Shown: positions 54,901 to 64,000 of the stretch, in pieces
Numbering within the stretch: position 1 is the first letter of the stretch
Layout of the letters: the number at the start of each line of letters is the position of its first letter
From: Liolophura sinensis
Lineage: Eukaryota; Mollusca; Polyplacophora; Chitonida; Chitonidae
Assembly (NCBI RefSeq): GCF_032854445.1
Contig: NC_088305.1
Coordinates: 22,546,955 to 22,610,954 of the forward strand
Reading direction: 5' to 3'
DNA length: 64,000 nt
Notes under the pieces: generated by a model
Seen by the model: only the letters and a program-made list of their open reading frames with translations
What the model was told of the DNA's origin: nothing
The model's database searches: none
Position numbers and translations under genes: made by a program

Positions 54901-54970
54901 TGGACGTGTGAAGCGATCTTCTGGTCGAAAGCCTGTCACTAAGCCCTTATAAGCGCTCACCTTTTATAGC
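48775..54970 (-). CDS. Secreted EF-hand calcium-binding protein gene (partial model)
   Basis: Minus-strand gene: TATA box near 54965, noncoding exon 1 to 54869, signal-peptide exon 54177-54039, then coding exons 52816-52594, 52016-51898 and 48969-48775 (stop). It encodes three canonical EF-hand loops and one degenerate loop, so the protein should bind Ca2+ outside the cell or in the secretory pathway. In molluscs such proteins occur in shell-forming and extracellular matrices, but nothing here identifies the tissue. The last three exons join perfectly (phase 1, then phase 0). The signal exon leaves in phase 1 but the next found exon enters in phase 0, so a small exon between 54038 and 52817 is missing or the donor is different. 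Confidence 0.75.
48990..50455. repeat. Minisatellite, 25-bp unit, ~58 copies
   Basis: 'taatgtgcagtataatggaa' plus 'acatc' repeats every ~25 bp, with 'ggtgaccatc' and 'gggaaaatc' variants concentrated on the left. It starts about 20 bp upstream (minus sense) of the terminal EF-hand exon and fills half of that intron. Confidence 0.95.
50640..51150. repeat. Tandem repeat, ~75-bp unit, ~6 copies
   Basis: 'cctaatcgcatgatacttac' plus 'atcagatgtgacatccca' alternates with 'agtatgctgacaccaggaat'. The rightmost three copies are nearly identical. Intronic in the EF-hand gene. Confidence 0.88.
51151..51897. other. Intronic to the EF-hand gene
   Basis: No exon or repeat supported; short ORFs only. Confidence 0.5.
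51898..52016 (-). CDS. EF-hand gene exon (linker helix region)
   Basis: 119 nt, entered in phase 1 after 'gtatattcttcag' and left in phase 0 at 'CAACAG|GTAAGG'. Its first two bases complete Glu with the G of the previous exon, supplying position 12 of the EF2 loop. It continues 'LKRASNLLVSLAGDEQ' and 'ARAVEVVERMKSK', a helical, charged stretch, and ends 'NPEYLIQQ'. Confidence 0.82.
52185..52325 (+). mobile_element. SINE 3' fragment, family A
   Basis: 'cccccgggctctgctcggtt', 'ccttaatgctgcccgccgtt' and 'gtataaatgaaatattttga', with an A-rich tail. It lies in the EF-hand gene's intron, opposite to the gene. Confidence 0.8.
52594..52816 (-). CDS. EF-hand gene exon (EF1 and most of EF2)
   Basis: 223 nt, phase 0 entry after 'ctgtctgtttaacag', phase 1 exit at 'GAGG|GTAAAA'. 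An in-frame TAA lies just upstream of the acceptor, so the exon cannot start earlier. The EF1 loop 'DQDRDGQVAITE' is at residues 15-26 of the exon. EF2 'DTNDNGVIGNE' starts at residue 64, and its last Glu comes from the next exon. Both have the normal Asp/Asn ligands and Gly at position 6. Confidence 0.85.
53056..53353 (+). other. Open frame of ~97 codons, unassigned
   Basis: A plus-strand frame without stops, antisense to the EF-hand gene's intron. It reads protein-like in places ('NRVYLLGFSQDFPRVYPL', 'DADSDRLELKMVVSEGYLV') but has no ATG near its start and no known motif. It could be a fragment of a transposable element or chance. Confidence 0.25.
53360..54038. other. Intronic to the EF-hand gene; missing exon not found
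   Basis: Minus-strand acceptors such as 'cgtgttttttcag' (near 53620) and 'tttactttgtcacag' (near 53895) lead into stops when entered in phase 1. No exon called. Confidence 0.4.
54039..54177 (-). CDS. EF-hand gene, signal-peptide exon
   Basis: The ATG at 54177 directly follows acceptor 'gtgttgcattgtag', so the 5' UTR is spliced. It encodes 'MMTSLCVRVLVVTLLCSSSV', then 'VGFGFLDSLRS', a strong secretion signal with likely cleavage after the VGFG region, and a basic stretch 'QARQHSRRSTMA'. It leaves in phase 1 at 'GGCAA|GTGTTT', a moderate donor. That phase does not fit the next exon found. Confidence 0.7.
54645..54705 (-). mobile_element. SINE tail fragment, family B (reverse)
   Basis: 'ttacctcgcacttaacaatt' and 'cttcagtaatatgacgacc' match the family B tail. 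In the intron between exon 1 and the signal exon. Confidence 0.7.
54869..54938 (-). other. Noncoding first exon of the EF-hand gene (predicted)
   Basis: Starts about 30 bases downstream of the TATA box and ends at a strong donor 'GTAGG|GTGAGT'. No ATG in frame with the next exon. The start is estimated from TATA spacing. Confidence 0.55.
54962..54968 (-). promoter_or_regulatory. TATA box, EF-hand gene
   Basis: The minus strand reads 'gctgctataaaaggtgagcg', an almost perfect TATA context, followed at the right distance by an exon with a good donor. A second TATA-like 'cttataagg' lies about 15 bases downstream. Confidence 0.65.
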
Positions 54971-54974
54971 AGCC

Positions 54975-55415
54975 ATTGTGACCTGCGCAAGGCGATGCTA
55001 CATGCCACTTCGCCAATTACAGTTACATATTATCCTATTATAGGCTATTACCAATTATAGTCAACCTGAATCTTACCACCATATATATACTAAGATCAGT
55101 GAGGCTAGTACAATGTTTATAATGAATTATTATAAGTGCTGTACAGAATAAATCTACTGCAGTGACAATAATTTGGTGCATTGAGAGATTACTTTCTCAT
55201 ATCACTCCGACGACAAAATTTGTGTTAAATGTGACAATTCTTTTTAAAAGCAATCAAATGGCGAAAGCGTGAAGTGGACACGGGTTTCAACCGATCGATG
55301 TTATGCTGGGTATCGCAAATTTTACCTGTAATCTAACACTAAATCACGACGCAGCACTTTAAGATGGTTAGATCCACAATTTAGAGAATTTAAGATGGTT
55401 TATGTATGTATATAC
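54975..55415. other. Upstream of the EF-hand gene, nothing further seen
   Basis: No gene or repeat supported. Confidence 0.4.
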
Positions 55416-55419
55416 ATAT

Positions 55420-55740
55420 GTATTGGTTCTTGAGTTTTAACGTCGTACCGGTACTTAACAATTTTTCAGTCATCTGACGACGAGAAGTCATTATGTGTGC
55501 GTACATATACTCTTCTTGAGTCCATGTCGCCAAAGTGCTGCTACCACTGAAGTAGCATGCCAAATGTCAAAGACTCCAGGTATAACACCCCGCCCAGTCA
55601 CAGTACAATGACACCCGACCAGCTAGTCCAGGTTCTTTGCTCTAACCACTTAGCACCATTTTAAAAAGCTTTGAGACCACCCGACTGGGTTCGATGTGGA
55701 CACTCTGACCAGTACGCCAATGAAGCGCTCAAAATGAACA
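55420..55740 (-). mobile_element. tRNA-derived SINE, family B (reverse)
   Basis: Tail 'cttaacaatttttcagtcat' with 'ctgacgacgagaagtcat', then a body similar to 26.75-27.0 kb ('caccccgcccagtcacagta'). The head end is degenerate. Confidence 0.8.
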
Positions 55741-55974
55741 CTAAAACAATTCGGACAATTTGCCTTGTAACAGAGTATAGTAAATGCAAGTTTACTTGAG
55801 CATACCGGATCTTCGGCACTTCCTTATGGACTCTTTAGTGAATGTTGTTAATGACTGAATTAATGTTTCCAACAACATATATTTACATATTCAATTGGCT
55901 TACTACATAGCATGTACCCATGAACTCTGGTCTTTGTTCTTATTACTTTATCGAATAAGTGAACCGCCTCACTT

Positions 55975-56055
55975 TTTCACCTTGTTCTCGCCACGATATG
56001 GCTGAAATCCTGCCGATGTGGCGTTAAACCATAATCATTCATTCATTCATTCTGG
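55975..56055 (+). mobile_element. SINE 3' fragment, family C
   Basis: 'gttctcgccacgatatggct', then 'tgccgatgtggcgttaaacc' and a (cattcatt)n tail. Forward match to the fragment at 2030-2110. Confidence 0.8.
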
Positions 56056-57395
56056 TCTTTTTTTAGCCACTCACATTATTTGGGTATTTAACTCACGCTG
56101 CTTTTAACAAATTTTAACCTTTTCATTTTCTCTTATTGAAACAGCTATAATTGGCGAGTGGGTTTAAATAGGCACTCAGTACTTAATGGGTGCTACTTTA
56201 CAGTGGGTGTAATAGGCCTACACGGACCTCGTCTATAGCATTTTAACATTCTTGCTCTGTCGTGGGAAAAAAAGGTTTGTCGACGGCTTCCGTTTGGCAT
56301 ATGACCTTTAAACCTCATGGATTCATTATAGGTGGCATCCCTGTTTTGTCTGGGGCTATACATGTAAATGTATGCAGTTTGTTCAGATTAGGTCGTACTG
56401 AACATATACTATAGGATTCTAGGCAGTACAAGGCACAGCACTGCTACATATACATGTAAAAGTAAATGCGGACGTTTAGATCCTTGTATTCTGATTACAG
56501 TTTAGATCTACTGAAATTTCATTAAGTTAATTAGAATCTGCTGTGGTGGCATTGTGGGTAGACCCTGGTTCAATCAGCACTACCTCGATAGGTGCTCAAC
56601 ATGAGAGGAGTGGACCTAGTACTGGCCGACTTTGGGCATCGTGTCTGGTGTCTTCGTAATGGCGTTTCAGTGAGGCAGAAACGTAATAGTAAACAAATCA
56701 AACAAACCATTCAAACTTTGGAGAATGGCCCGTGGTATAGAAGTCAGAAGTGTTTGCCTTTCAGTTCGTGTGACACACGAGGCGCCGGCTAAAGCCAGTC
56801 CTTGGACAGACAATTACTGGATTCCCAGGCTCTCACTGCTTGTGAGGCGTTCATGACAATAAGTGGCTGAAGACCACACGTTCCACTGATGTTCGTTGAA
56901 GACCACTTCTCTTTCCCTACCATAGTGTGCCCTAACCTATACATCCGGGTGTACAGCACACCTGAGAAATTTTGCTAGTAGCTTGAAAAAGTTCGCTGGT
57001 TGATCCGCGACACGCTGGTTTCCTTCACACATAAACTGACAGCCTTTGTGAGTGGAAATGTTGTGCGTACAACACTGAAATAAGTATACAAATACTTCCA
57101 GTATTGTAACACTAGGGATAATGATTTGTTTTTGTGTACATTTAGTGTCCATATGTGAAAATATTACACGTGCTGCATGATATTTTCTTGTTTGCAACTG
57201 TTCATGGATAACACAGAGATCAATATCTGGCAGCAATCCACACATGTTATAATGTTACATTTCTTCCTATAATCAACATGTAATGTAGGATATATTATTG
57301 CTATGACCCCGACAGTCTATCCTACTGGCTAACCCTCTCTCTATATGTGCGAGTACTTGTGCGTTGAGAAACACGGTGAATATTTACTTCATTTT
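56056..57395. other. Intergenic, no gene seen
   Basis: A tRNA-like trace near 56540-56575 ('gggtagaccctggttcaatc') may be a SINE head. ORFs 56592-56792 (plus) and 56937-57245 (minus) are unrecognised. Confidence 0.4.
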
Positions 57396-57397
57396 AG

Positions 57398-57655
57398 GGG
57401 CCTCCCTGGCTCAGTTGGACAGCGCGCTAACGCAGTGTAATGACCCAGAAGCCTCTCACCAATGCGGTCGCTATGAGTTCAAGTCCAGCTCATGCTGGCT
57501 TCCTTTCTAGCCGTAGGTGAGAAGGTCAGGCAGCAACCTGCGGATGGTCGTGGGATTCCCCCGGGCTCTGCCCGGTTTCCTCCCACCCTAATGCTGGCTG
57601 TCGTCGTACAAGTGAAATATTCTTGAGTACGGCGTAAAACGACAATCAAATAAAT
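57398..57655 (+). mobile_element. SINE, family A, full length
   Basis: From 'ggggcctccctggctcagtt' with box B 'gagttcaagtccagctcatg' to 'acggcgtaaaacgacaatca' and an 'aaataaataa' tail. The cleanest copy in the window together with 45.6 kb. Confidence 0.92.
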
Positions 57656-57662
57656 AAATACT

Positions 57663-57925
57663 TCATTTTATTTAATTGATTGGTGTTTTACGCGTACTCA
57701 AGGATATTTCACTTATACGACGACGTTATTATGGTGAGACTAAGGCGGGCAGAGCGCGGGGGATACCTACGACCAGCTGTAGGTTGCTGGAAAACATTCC
57801 CAGTTACGGTTGGAGATTAAGCCAGCTTAAGCCGGACTTGAACTCACAGCGACCACATTGGTAAGAAATCCCAGGGTCATTGCGCCGTGCTGGCGTGCTC
57901 ATTTCCCGCGGTCATAGCGGCCCCC
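57663..57925 (-). mobile_element. SINE, family A (reverse), tail-to-tail with 57398-57655
   Basis: Starts with 'cattttatttaattgattgg', then 'gttttacgcgtactcaagga', the body, and a head 'cgctgtgctggcgtgctc'-like region ending in 'ggccccc'. It faces the preceding SINE tail-to-tail across about 10 bases. Confidence 0.88.
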
Positions 57926-58129
57926 GGCGGAATAAAGGGGACCCAAGATTCAATTAAATGGCATACTTGCTTGTAGGTACGTCAAGGAAGCTAAGGTCCT
58001 AATATCTCTTACACTAGGCTAACAAGTTTGTCCACAAATGGTTCCACTTTATGTCTGACATAGCTAGATCGAACCTTGCGGAATGAGGGTAACTAGGAAC
58101 AATATTAGGGAGACACTATCCCAAGGAGA

Positions 58130-58610
58130 AAGGCGCCTGGCCAAAACAAGGTGCCAAAGAGGCAACTGGCCAAAATATGGTGTTAAACAAGCACCTGGCT
58201 AAAACTGTTGCTAAATAGACACCTGCAAAAATTTATGCTAAACAAACACTTGGCTAAAACATGGTCTGTATTGATATTTAATAAGTACCTGACCAAAATG
58301 GTGGTTAACAGACACCTGGTAAAAACCAATATTTAACAGGCACCCTGTCAAAATTGATGTTTCACTGGCACCTGACAAAAAGAGATATTTAACGACCACC
58401 TTTTCAAAATTGATGTTTTACTGGCTCGTTACCAAAACTGACGTTTAACAGGCACCTGACTAAAAGTGATGTGTTACTGGCATCTGATCAAAACCGATGT
58501 ATAACAGGCACATGCCCAAAATTGACGTGTAACACAGTTTCCTGGCAAAAATTGACGGTTAACAGTTACCTGGGCAAAATTTACGTGTAACATGATCAAA
58601 ACGGGCATGA
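58130..58610. repeat. Minisatellite, ~30-bp unit
   Basis: 'aacaggcacctgaccaaaat' plus 'tgatgttt' repeats about 15 times with moderate divergence. Confidence 0.88.
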
Positions 58611-61600
58611 GACTGCACTAGTGGCTAAACAAGCTTCGTCGTCCTTTATAGCCTTTGAGACATAAGTGACCGTGAAAGCTGGCGTATCTACTAATTGATG
58701 TTTTGGGGAGAGTTTGGATTATTTAGACGTGTTTACTAGTGCAATTTATGTAAATTTCGTTTAACTTCATTGACAGGACAAGTTAGGAGACGAACGTTAA
58801 ACGCTACGACAGAGGAAGTCTCCTGAAGATTAAAACTTGCCTCAGGTCGTCTGATGTGCGTGTAAAAATTAGAAGCAGAGAGTTCTGTTTTTAATAAACC
58901 TTCTTCATGCTAATATGTGTGGCAAATATCATTTGGATGATGTATCAGATATGCATGAATTATGTAAATGTTGGGGTCAAAGTTCCCAGATACAGGTTGT
59001 GTACATACATACTGTCATCAAGATGGAGGAAAGGGAATTAACTCTACTACAATGCAAAACACAGAAAATTGTCATCTGTTACCTTCCTTGCATTACTGGC
59101 ATGGACAGCCGAGTAACCAACGCCTGATAATATACTACTTGAATTTGACCCACACTGGCGGTTTCAAAAACGAGACCAGTTCATGTAAATTTAGAATTTT
59201 TATGGATCAGTCTGTCTAGTAAAGGGCAAAAAACGGCAGATATAACACGCAGTCACTCAAATATGCTGCTGTATTGATATTAAGAATTATACATAAATAA
59301 AACACACTGGACAGTTAAAATGTCAAAGAGCGAACTGTTGAACATACTTTGTGTGGTTTTATATACATGTATTTACGAAATACAGTGTTAAAAAAAGTAA
59401 TGTGATAGTTAAACACTAGTGATTCAAATAAACACATTCATGATAGGTCCATAAAATTCTTTCAGTGTAATCTCGTCACATCAGACTCTTTTAAGATAGC
59501 TGACGTCAGATGTTGAGTCCAGAAACGGAAAAATTAAAAAGTTTAAATACAATACCGGTATTGATTGAACTAAATCAATTGAATAAACACCGGTTTATTC
59601 TTTGTGGGTGCTTTTTATCGTTTGCTGAGCATCCGCTGACCAAGATGTCTGACTTGTTCTTCCGTAATTTGTGTCAGGGGATATGGCCCCTTTGCAGTGT
59701 TTTCATGTGTTTGTTACTTAAATGTGGTGACAACAGATCGCTTTGATGAATTCTAGACCACTGACGTCTAATAAATTGCAATTAACACAGCTTTATTAAT
59801 TTCAAGCCACGGTGCTGTTTCTTTAGAAAACCAACATGGCCTGGAGTGATTTCACTGGTATGTAAGAGACTCTGGAGTCATTATTCTGCCCTAGAACGCT
59901 AACCTCTCGGTCACGGAGGCCACACACCCCTATATCGTGGTGAGAATAAACGCTATGCCCGTTTTTGACCTCTCCATGTTGTGGCACGTTGTATGTTCAT
60001 GCCGCAACATTCCGCTCAAAATGCCCTCATTGTTTATGGTTTTTGTAACCAGTCTGGTTGTTTTGACATTTTTTTCTTTCATGTGTGATGTTTAACAAAA
60101 AGGTTGTTTTTCCCGTGGATCAGCTATATACAAGGGCAGATCGCCAGGACATGAACAAGGGAGGTAAGTATGGAAACATACTTAAAAAAAACACTTGTGT
60201 TATCACCTCCCCTTGCTTGATGAACCACTTCTTCGTCTACGACAATCTGACACATTTACCATATGAAATCCACTCATTCTGAAAATACAATTACATTAGT
60301 GTTTTTTCCTCTTTTTACTTTCCGAACAGCACATTTTGCCTATTTTGTTTTTTAAACATGGTTAGCTACGTATCGAGTAGCCACGAAGACCACTTGCCTG
60401 TCAACAGTATGTTTGTATCTGTACGTGACATATGCCATAGTTCGTCAATAGCTCCCCAAAGGTCTAAAGGAAAAATTCTCGACTGTGACGGTGAACAACC
60501 ATCACATAAATAAATAAATAGATAAATAAAAATATTGAAATTAAATAAAAGTGAACCACACGTCTCCGACACACTTCAGAGCCCAATATCCTTATTAGTC
60601 TACGTTCTTAAGAAAGCTGAGTGTCGTCATCAAATAAACAGTCAAAGCAATTTTTTACACCGCCAATAAGGACAAGGCATCCATTCCTGAGTCCAACGGC
60701 AAATACTTGGCTGGGGCTACCACGAGAAGGTAATCCAACTAATCACAGATATGATCGGGAGATGGGAGTTAGTGAAAGGGTTCGTGGTACCAAGAATGGT
60801 GGATAAAACAATGATCAGCAACTAAAGCTGTTGTCTGCTCCAGGTGCGCTGTGAGAGGATACGCCACGTGGATTCTTCATTCTTGAGTCTTTCCAGTCTT
60901 TTTACCTGGAAGACCTACATTTGTCCAGAAATCATCAAAAGACAAAGTTGGGAAAAAAAAAGCTCAATATTCACATGCTGCAGGGATATTTACTAGGGCC
61001 TGTACAATAATACTATAGAATTGTCCAGTTTTAAACTGACACACATGTTACCACGGCGCCAATGCGGACATTGTGATAGAAGCCGTGAAATTTTATGGTA
61101 AATGTAGAATTCCTTTAACTTCCAATGTTTTTCATTTATTTTTCGACGTGTAAAAATACCATTGTTTGAACAAACACTACACTTCATTGAAGTTTACTAG
61201 TTCCTAACTAAACTCAAAATATGTGGAAATGATTTTTATTCAAGTAATAATATTTTATTATGAAGACAATTCTCTCAGGACGTCATCCAGTTAGGAAAAG
61301 CGACTAATGCTCGGAAGCTTTTATACAACAAAAGCTTCCATTCCAGAATCCAATTACAGAGCAGAGCAAAACTCACAAATGTCAAACCTTTCATCGTTAT
61401 TATGACTTTATGATCGTGTTGATTCATGTGAGATAATTGACCACCTACAAAAACAGCCATCAGCAAAATTGTCTCTGACGCCATAACATCAGGCATAACT
61501 CGATCACAATGGGGAAAGAAGACGAGCCCTCATGAAAATTTGTACAATGTTGAAAGGACACGATCTATCTCAGCACGTGGCATTTGGCACAAGTTTAAAT

Positions 61601-62495
61601 ACAGTCTCACTTAGAACACCAACACTGGATGTTTCTAAACTATGACGTCAGTGGAATGTAGTTATTTGTTTTAGCACATGGAAATATGGGCGTTACTCTC
61701 ATGATAAATAAACATATGGCAGCTCCGTGTTTGAATCCTTGTAAAAAATTCACCACTCATGCTCGGCTGACTACTTTTGGGCTTGCTGGATAGGAAGCTA
61801 TAGGTAAAGTATTAGACTGCCAAGAAGTTCATTTTGATGATCTCAGTATTTTAACTTTAATTAAGCCATCCCCAAGAAGATCGAGATGAAAATTAATGTC
61901 TTCGGGGCTCTTTGCTTGTTTATTAAGCTAAGCTGTTCAGTGGAGGAACTAGATACAAAGAGTTATCCCTATAGATGATAAGAATACTGATGTAGTACAG
62001 TGTTTGGCGAAATCCTGAAGTATTGTCACAAGTACTGCTGTATCACTACTGACAAACGTCAGCAGAAGCGATCGAGAGATAATCTCACGACAATTGTCCG
62101 GGTATATAAATCAAATATGCATTACAAACGACAGTATAGGGGATAATAGCAGGGCAGCGACAACAGTGTAATCATTAGCAAATGGTCACCCGTAACGGGT
62201 GAAATATGACCCCTTGTCAATTTACCTCAGTTAGGATTTAGTTCAGACTATTCGTGTTTATGCTTACATAGCAGCAAATTACACGTCCCCGAAGCTCCAT
62301 AGCTTCAGCCCGTTCTCGTCCTTCGTTCTGCTGCAGAATTCTGGTTTTCACTGGAATACACCAAACATAAAAAGACTTAATCTCATGTAACGTCTTATGT
62401 GCAGTCAACCTTATGCCGTGAGAGACATTTTCTCATTGTATTCGCTTGTCAAATATTTGTGCAAACCATATAAAGGAGGAAGCGGCAGTTCACAT
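58611..62495. other. Long stretch with no supported gene
   Basis: Short unrecognised ORFs on both strands. A tRNA-like SINE head in reverse occurs near 59890-59930 ('gctaacctctcggtcacgga'). No exon could be supported. Confidence 0.4.
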
Positions 62496-62499
62496 ACAA

Positions 62500-62665
62500 T
62501 CGTCGAGTATAACTCCCTGGTGTATCGATCTCCGGGTATGACTCCGTTGTGTAAAGATCTCAGGGTATGACTCCCTGATCTATGGATCTCCGGGTATGAC
62601 TACCTGGTGTATGGATCTCCGCGTGTGACTCCCTGGTGTATGGATCTCCGCGTGTGACTCGCCGT
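62500..62665. repeat. Tandem repeat, ~32-bp unit, 5 copies
   Basis: 'gtgtatggatctccgggtat' plus 'gactccctg' recurs every ~32 bp; the last two copies read 'gcgtgtgactc'. Confidence 0.88.
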
Positions 62666-62709
62666 TCAAGTTCTACAGTAGTGTGACTTAATCTTAGTTA
62701 TTAGGTTAT

Positions 62710-63535
62710 TACACTAGCCAATCAGCAGCGATTGTACACACTAGGTAATCAGCAGCGATTGCACACACTTGCCAATCAGCAGCGATTGCACACACTAGGT
62801 AATCAGCAGCGATTGCACACACTAACTAATCACCAGCGATTGCACACACTTGCCAATCAGCAGCGATTGTACACACTAGGTAATCAGCAGCGATTGTACA
62901 CACTAGGTAATCAACAGCGATTGCACACACTTGCCAATCAGCAGCGATTGCACACACTAGGTAATCAGCAGCGACTGCATACACTAGCCAGTCAGCAGCG
63001 ATGTTATACACTAGCTAATCAGCAACGATTGCACACACTAGCTAATCAGCAACGATTGCACACATTAGCTAAACAGGAGCGATTGCATACACTAGCTAAT
63101 CAGCAGTGATTGCATGCACTAGCTAATCAGCAGTGATTGCATACACTAGCTAATCAGTAGTGATTGCATACACTAGCTCATGAGCAGCAATTGCATACAT
63201 TAGCTAATCAGCTGCGATTGCACATACTAGCTAATCAGAAGCGATTGTACACACTAGCTAATTAGCAGCGATTGCACACACTAGGTAATCAGCAGCTATT
63301 TTATACACTAGCTAATCAGCAACGATTCATCTAGCTAATCAGCAGGGATTGCACACACTAGCTAATCAGCAGCGATTGTACACACTAGCTAATTAGCAGC
63401 GATTGCATACACTAGCTAATGAGCAGCTATTCCATACACTAGCTAATCAGCAGCGATTCCATACACTAACCAATCAGCAGCGATTGTATACATTGGCTAA
63501 TCAGCAGCGATGGTACACACTAGCTAATCAGCGGT
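62710..63535. repeat. Minisatellite, 27-bp unit, ~30 copies
   Basis: 'taatcagcagcgattgcaca' plus 'cactagc' repeats every 27 bp. Since 27 is a multiple of three, long frames stay open on both strands (plus: nine-residue repeats such as 'LANQQRLHT' over 125 codons from 62732). There is no start context, splice signal or flanking coding sequence, so I treat it as noncoding. Confidence 0.92.
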
Positions 63536-64000
63536 CCTTGGCTGGCCGTGGAACTAGCCTTTGTGCTCTCAGCTTTTGTTTAGTGGTCACCCCATTTAAG
63601 GGTGGTGCGACATTACGTTCTGTCGCTCTTAGCGGCAGGACATCTTCACGAGCCTCTCTGTAAATAGCCTGTACATAGTTCAGTGCATTTCCACTTTGTA
63701 ATACCTTATCTATTTTGCACTCAGCATCCACACTGTTCTAAGCGCATAGTTGTGGTCCTCTCTTTAGGCTAGTAGTTCTCGCCTTGGCCCACAATGTTGT
63801 GGGCAGGGCGAGTAAATAGACCCTTAAGCCTTAAGCTTGTAATACAGGGAGGTGTACAATCGCTTGATGTATACGAACTGCTAAAGGAGTTAGTGGGAAG
63901 TGGGCCTAATGTCCTAAAGGGACTAATCAATGTCTAGAATGTTACAGTCGCTACGCAAACTGCGAAGGAACAGCTGTTGGCTAGCGGCTTCGCATTCAAA
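63536..64000. other. Right end, no supported gene
   Basis: A GC-moderate stretch with 'gcccacaatgttgtgggc' (a perfect 9-bp arm hairpin) near 63788. A short frame 'VQSLDVYELLKELVG' occurs near 63852-63900. The sequence is cut by the window edge. Confidence 0.35.

Overview
This is a stretch of animal (eukaryotic) genome: AT-rich, gene-poor, full of tRNA-derived SINEs and minisatellites, with short exons joined by GT-AG introns. The SINE types (one with a tail around 'ggcgtaaaacaccaatcaa', one ending in a 'cagtcatatgacgac' motif, one with a 'gtggcgttaaac' tail) and the protein families point to a mollusc, probably a gastropod or a bivalve. That assignment is inference from the repeat style. There are no prokaryotic genes, CRISPR arrays or rRNA genes.

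Two host genes can be assembled, both on the minus strand. (1) An immunoglobulin-superfamily gene spans about 36.67 to 19.45 kb: a signal-peptide exon, an Ig-tail exon, a V-type Ig domain split over two exons, and a second Ig domain in one exon. The four Ig exons join in phase 1 and complete sensible codons. It resembles secreted or surface immune-type two-Ig proteins of molluscs, but its 3' end (lectin, membrane segment or other) is not visible. A decayed paralogous V exon lies upstream at 44.6-44.85 kb. (2) A secreted EF-hand calcium-binding protein spans about 54.97 to 48.78 kb: TATA box, noncoding exon 1, signal-peptide exon, and three exons with three good EF-hand loops and one degenerate loop. 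One short exon is apparently missing from the model.

Between the Ig gene's signal exon and its Ig exons sits a GC-rich block of about 6.5 kb (roughly 28.8-35.3 kb, plus strand, antisense to the host gene). It is a broken Polinton/Maverick-like (adintovirus-like) element. In order it holds a PC4-like ssDNA-binding protein, an unknown ORF, a retroviral-type DDE integrase, and a run of broken ORFs resembling the structural-protein module of metazoan Polintons. All long reading frames are interrupted by stops or frameshifts, and no DNA polymerase B, packaging ATPase or terminal repeats were recognised.

The rest is dominated by tandem arrays, at least 20 of them and many with a 25-30 bp unit. The largest runs from 10.8 to 13.75 kb, where a 106-bp higher-order unit made of four ~26.5-bp monomers abuts a 28-bp monomer array. 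A second array, at 42.5-43.1 kb, shows a 220-bp three-monomer order. Other notable items are a near-perfect 180-bp duplication (8.83-9.19 kb), a SINE nested in another SINE with a clear 7-bp target duplication (7.64-8.0 kb), and an inverted tail-to-tail SINE pair (57.4-57.9 kb).
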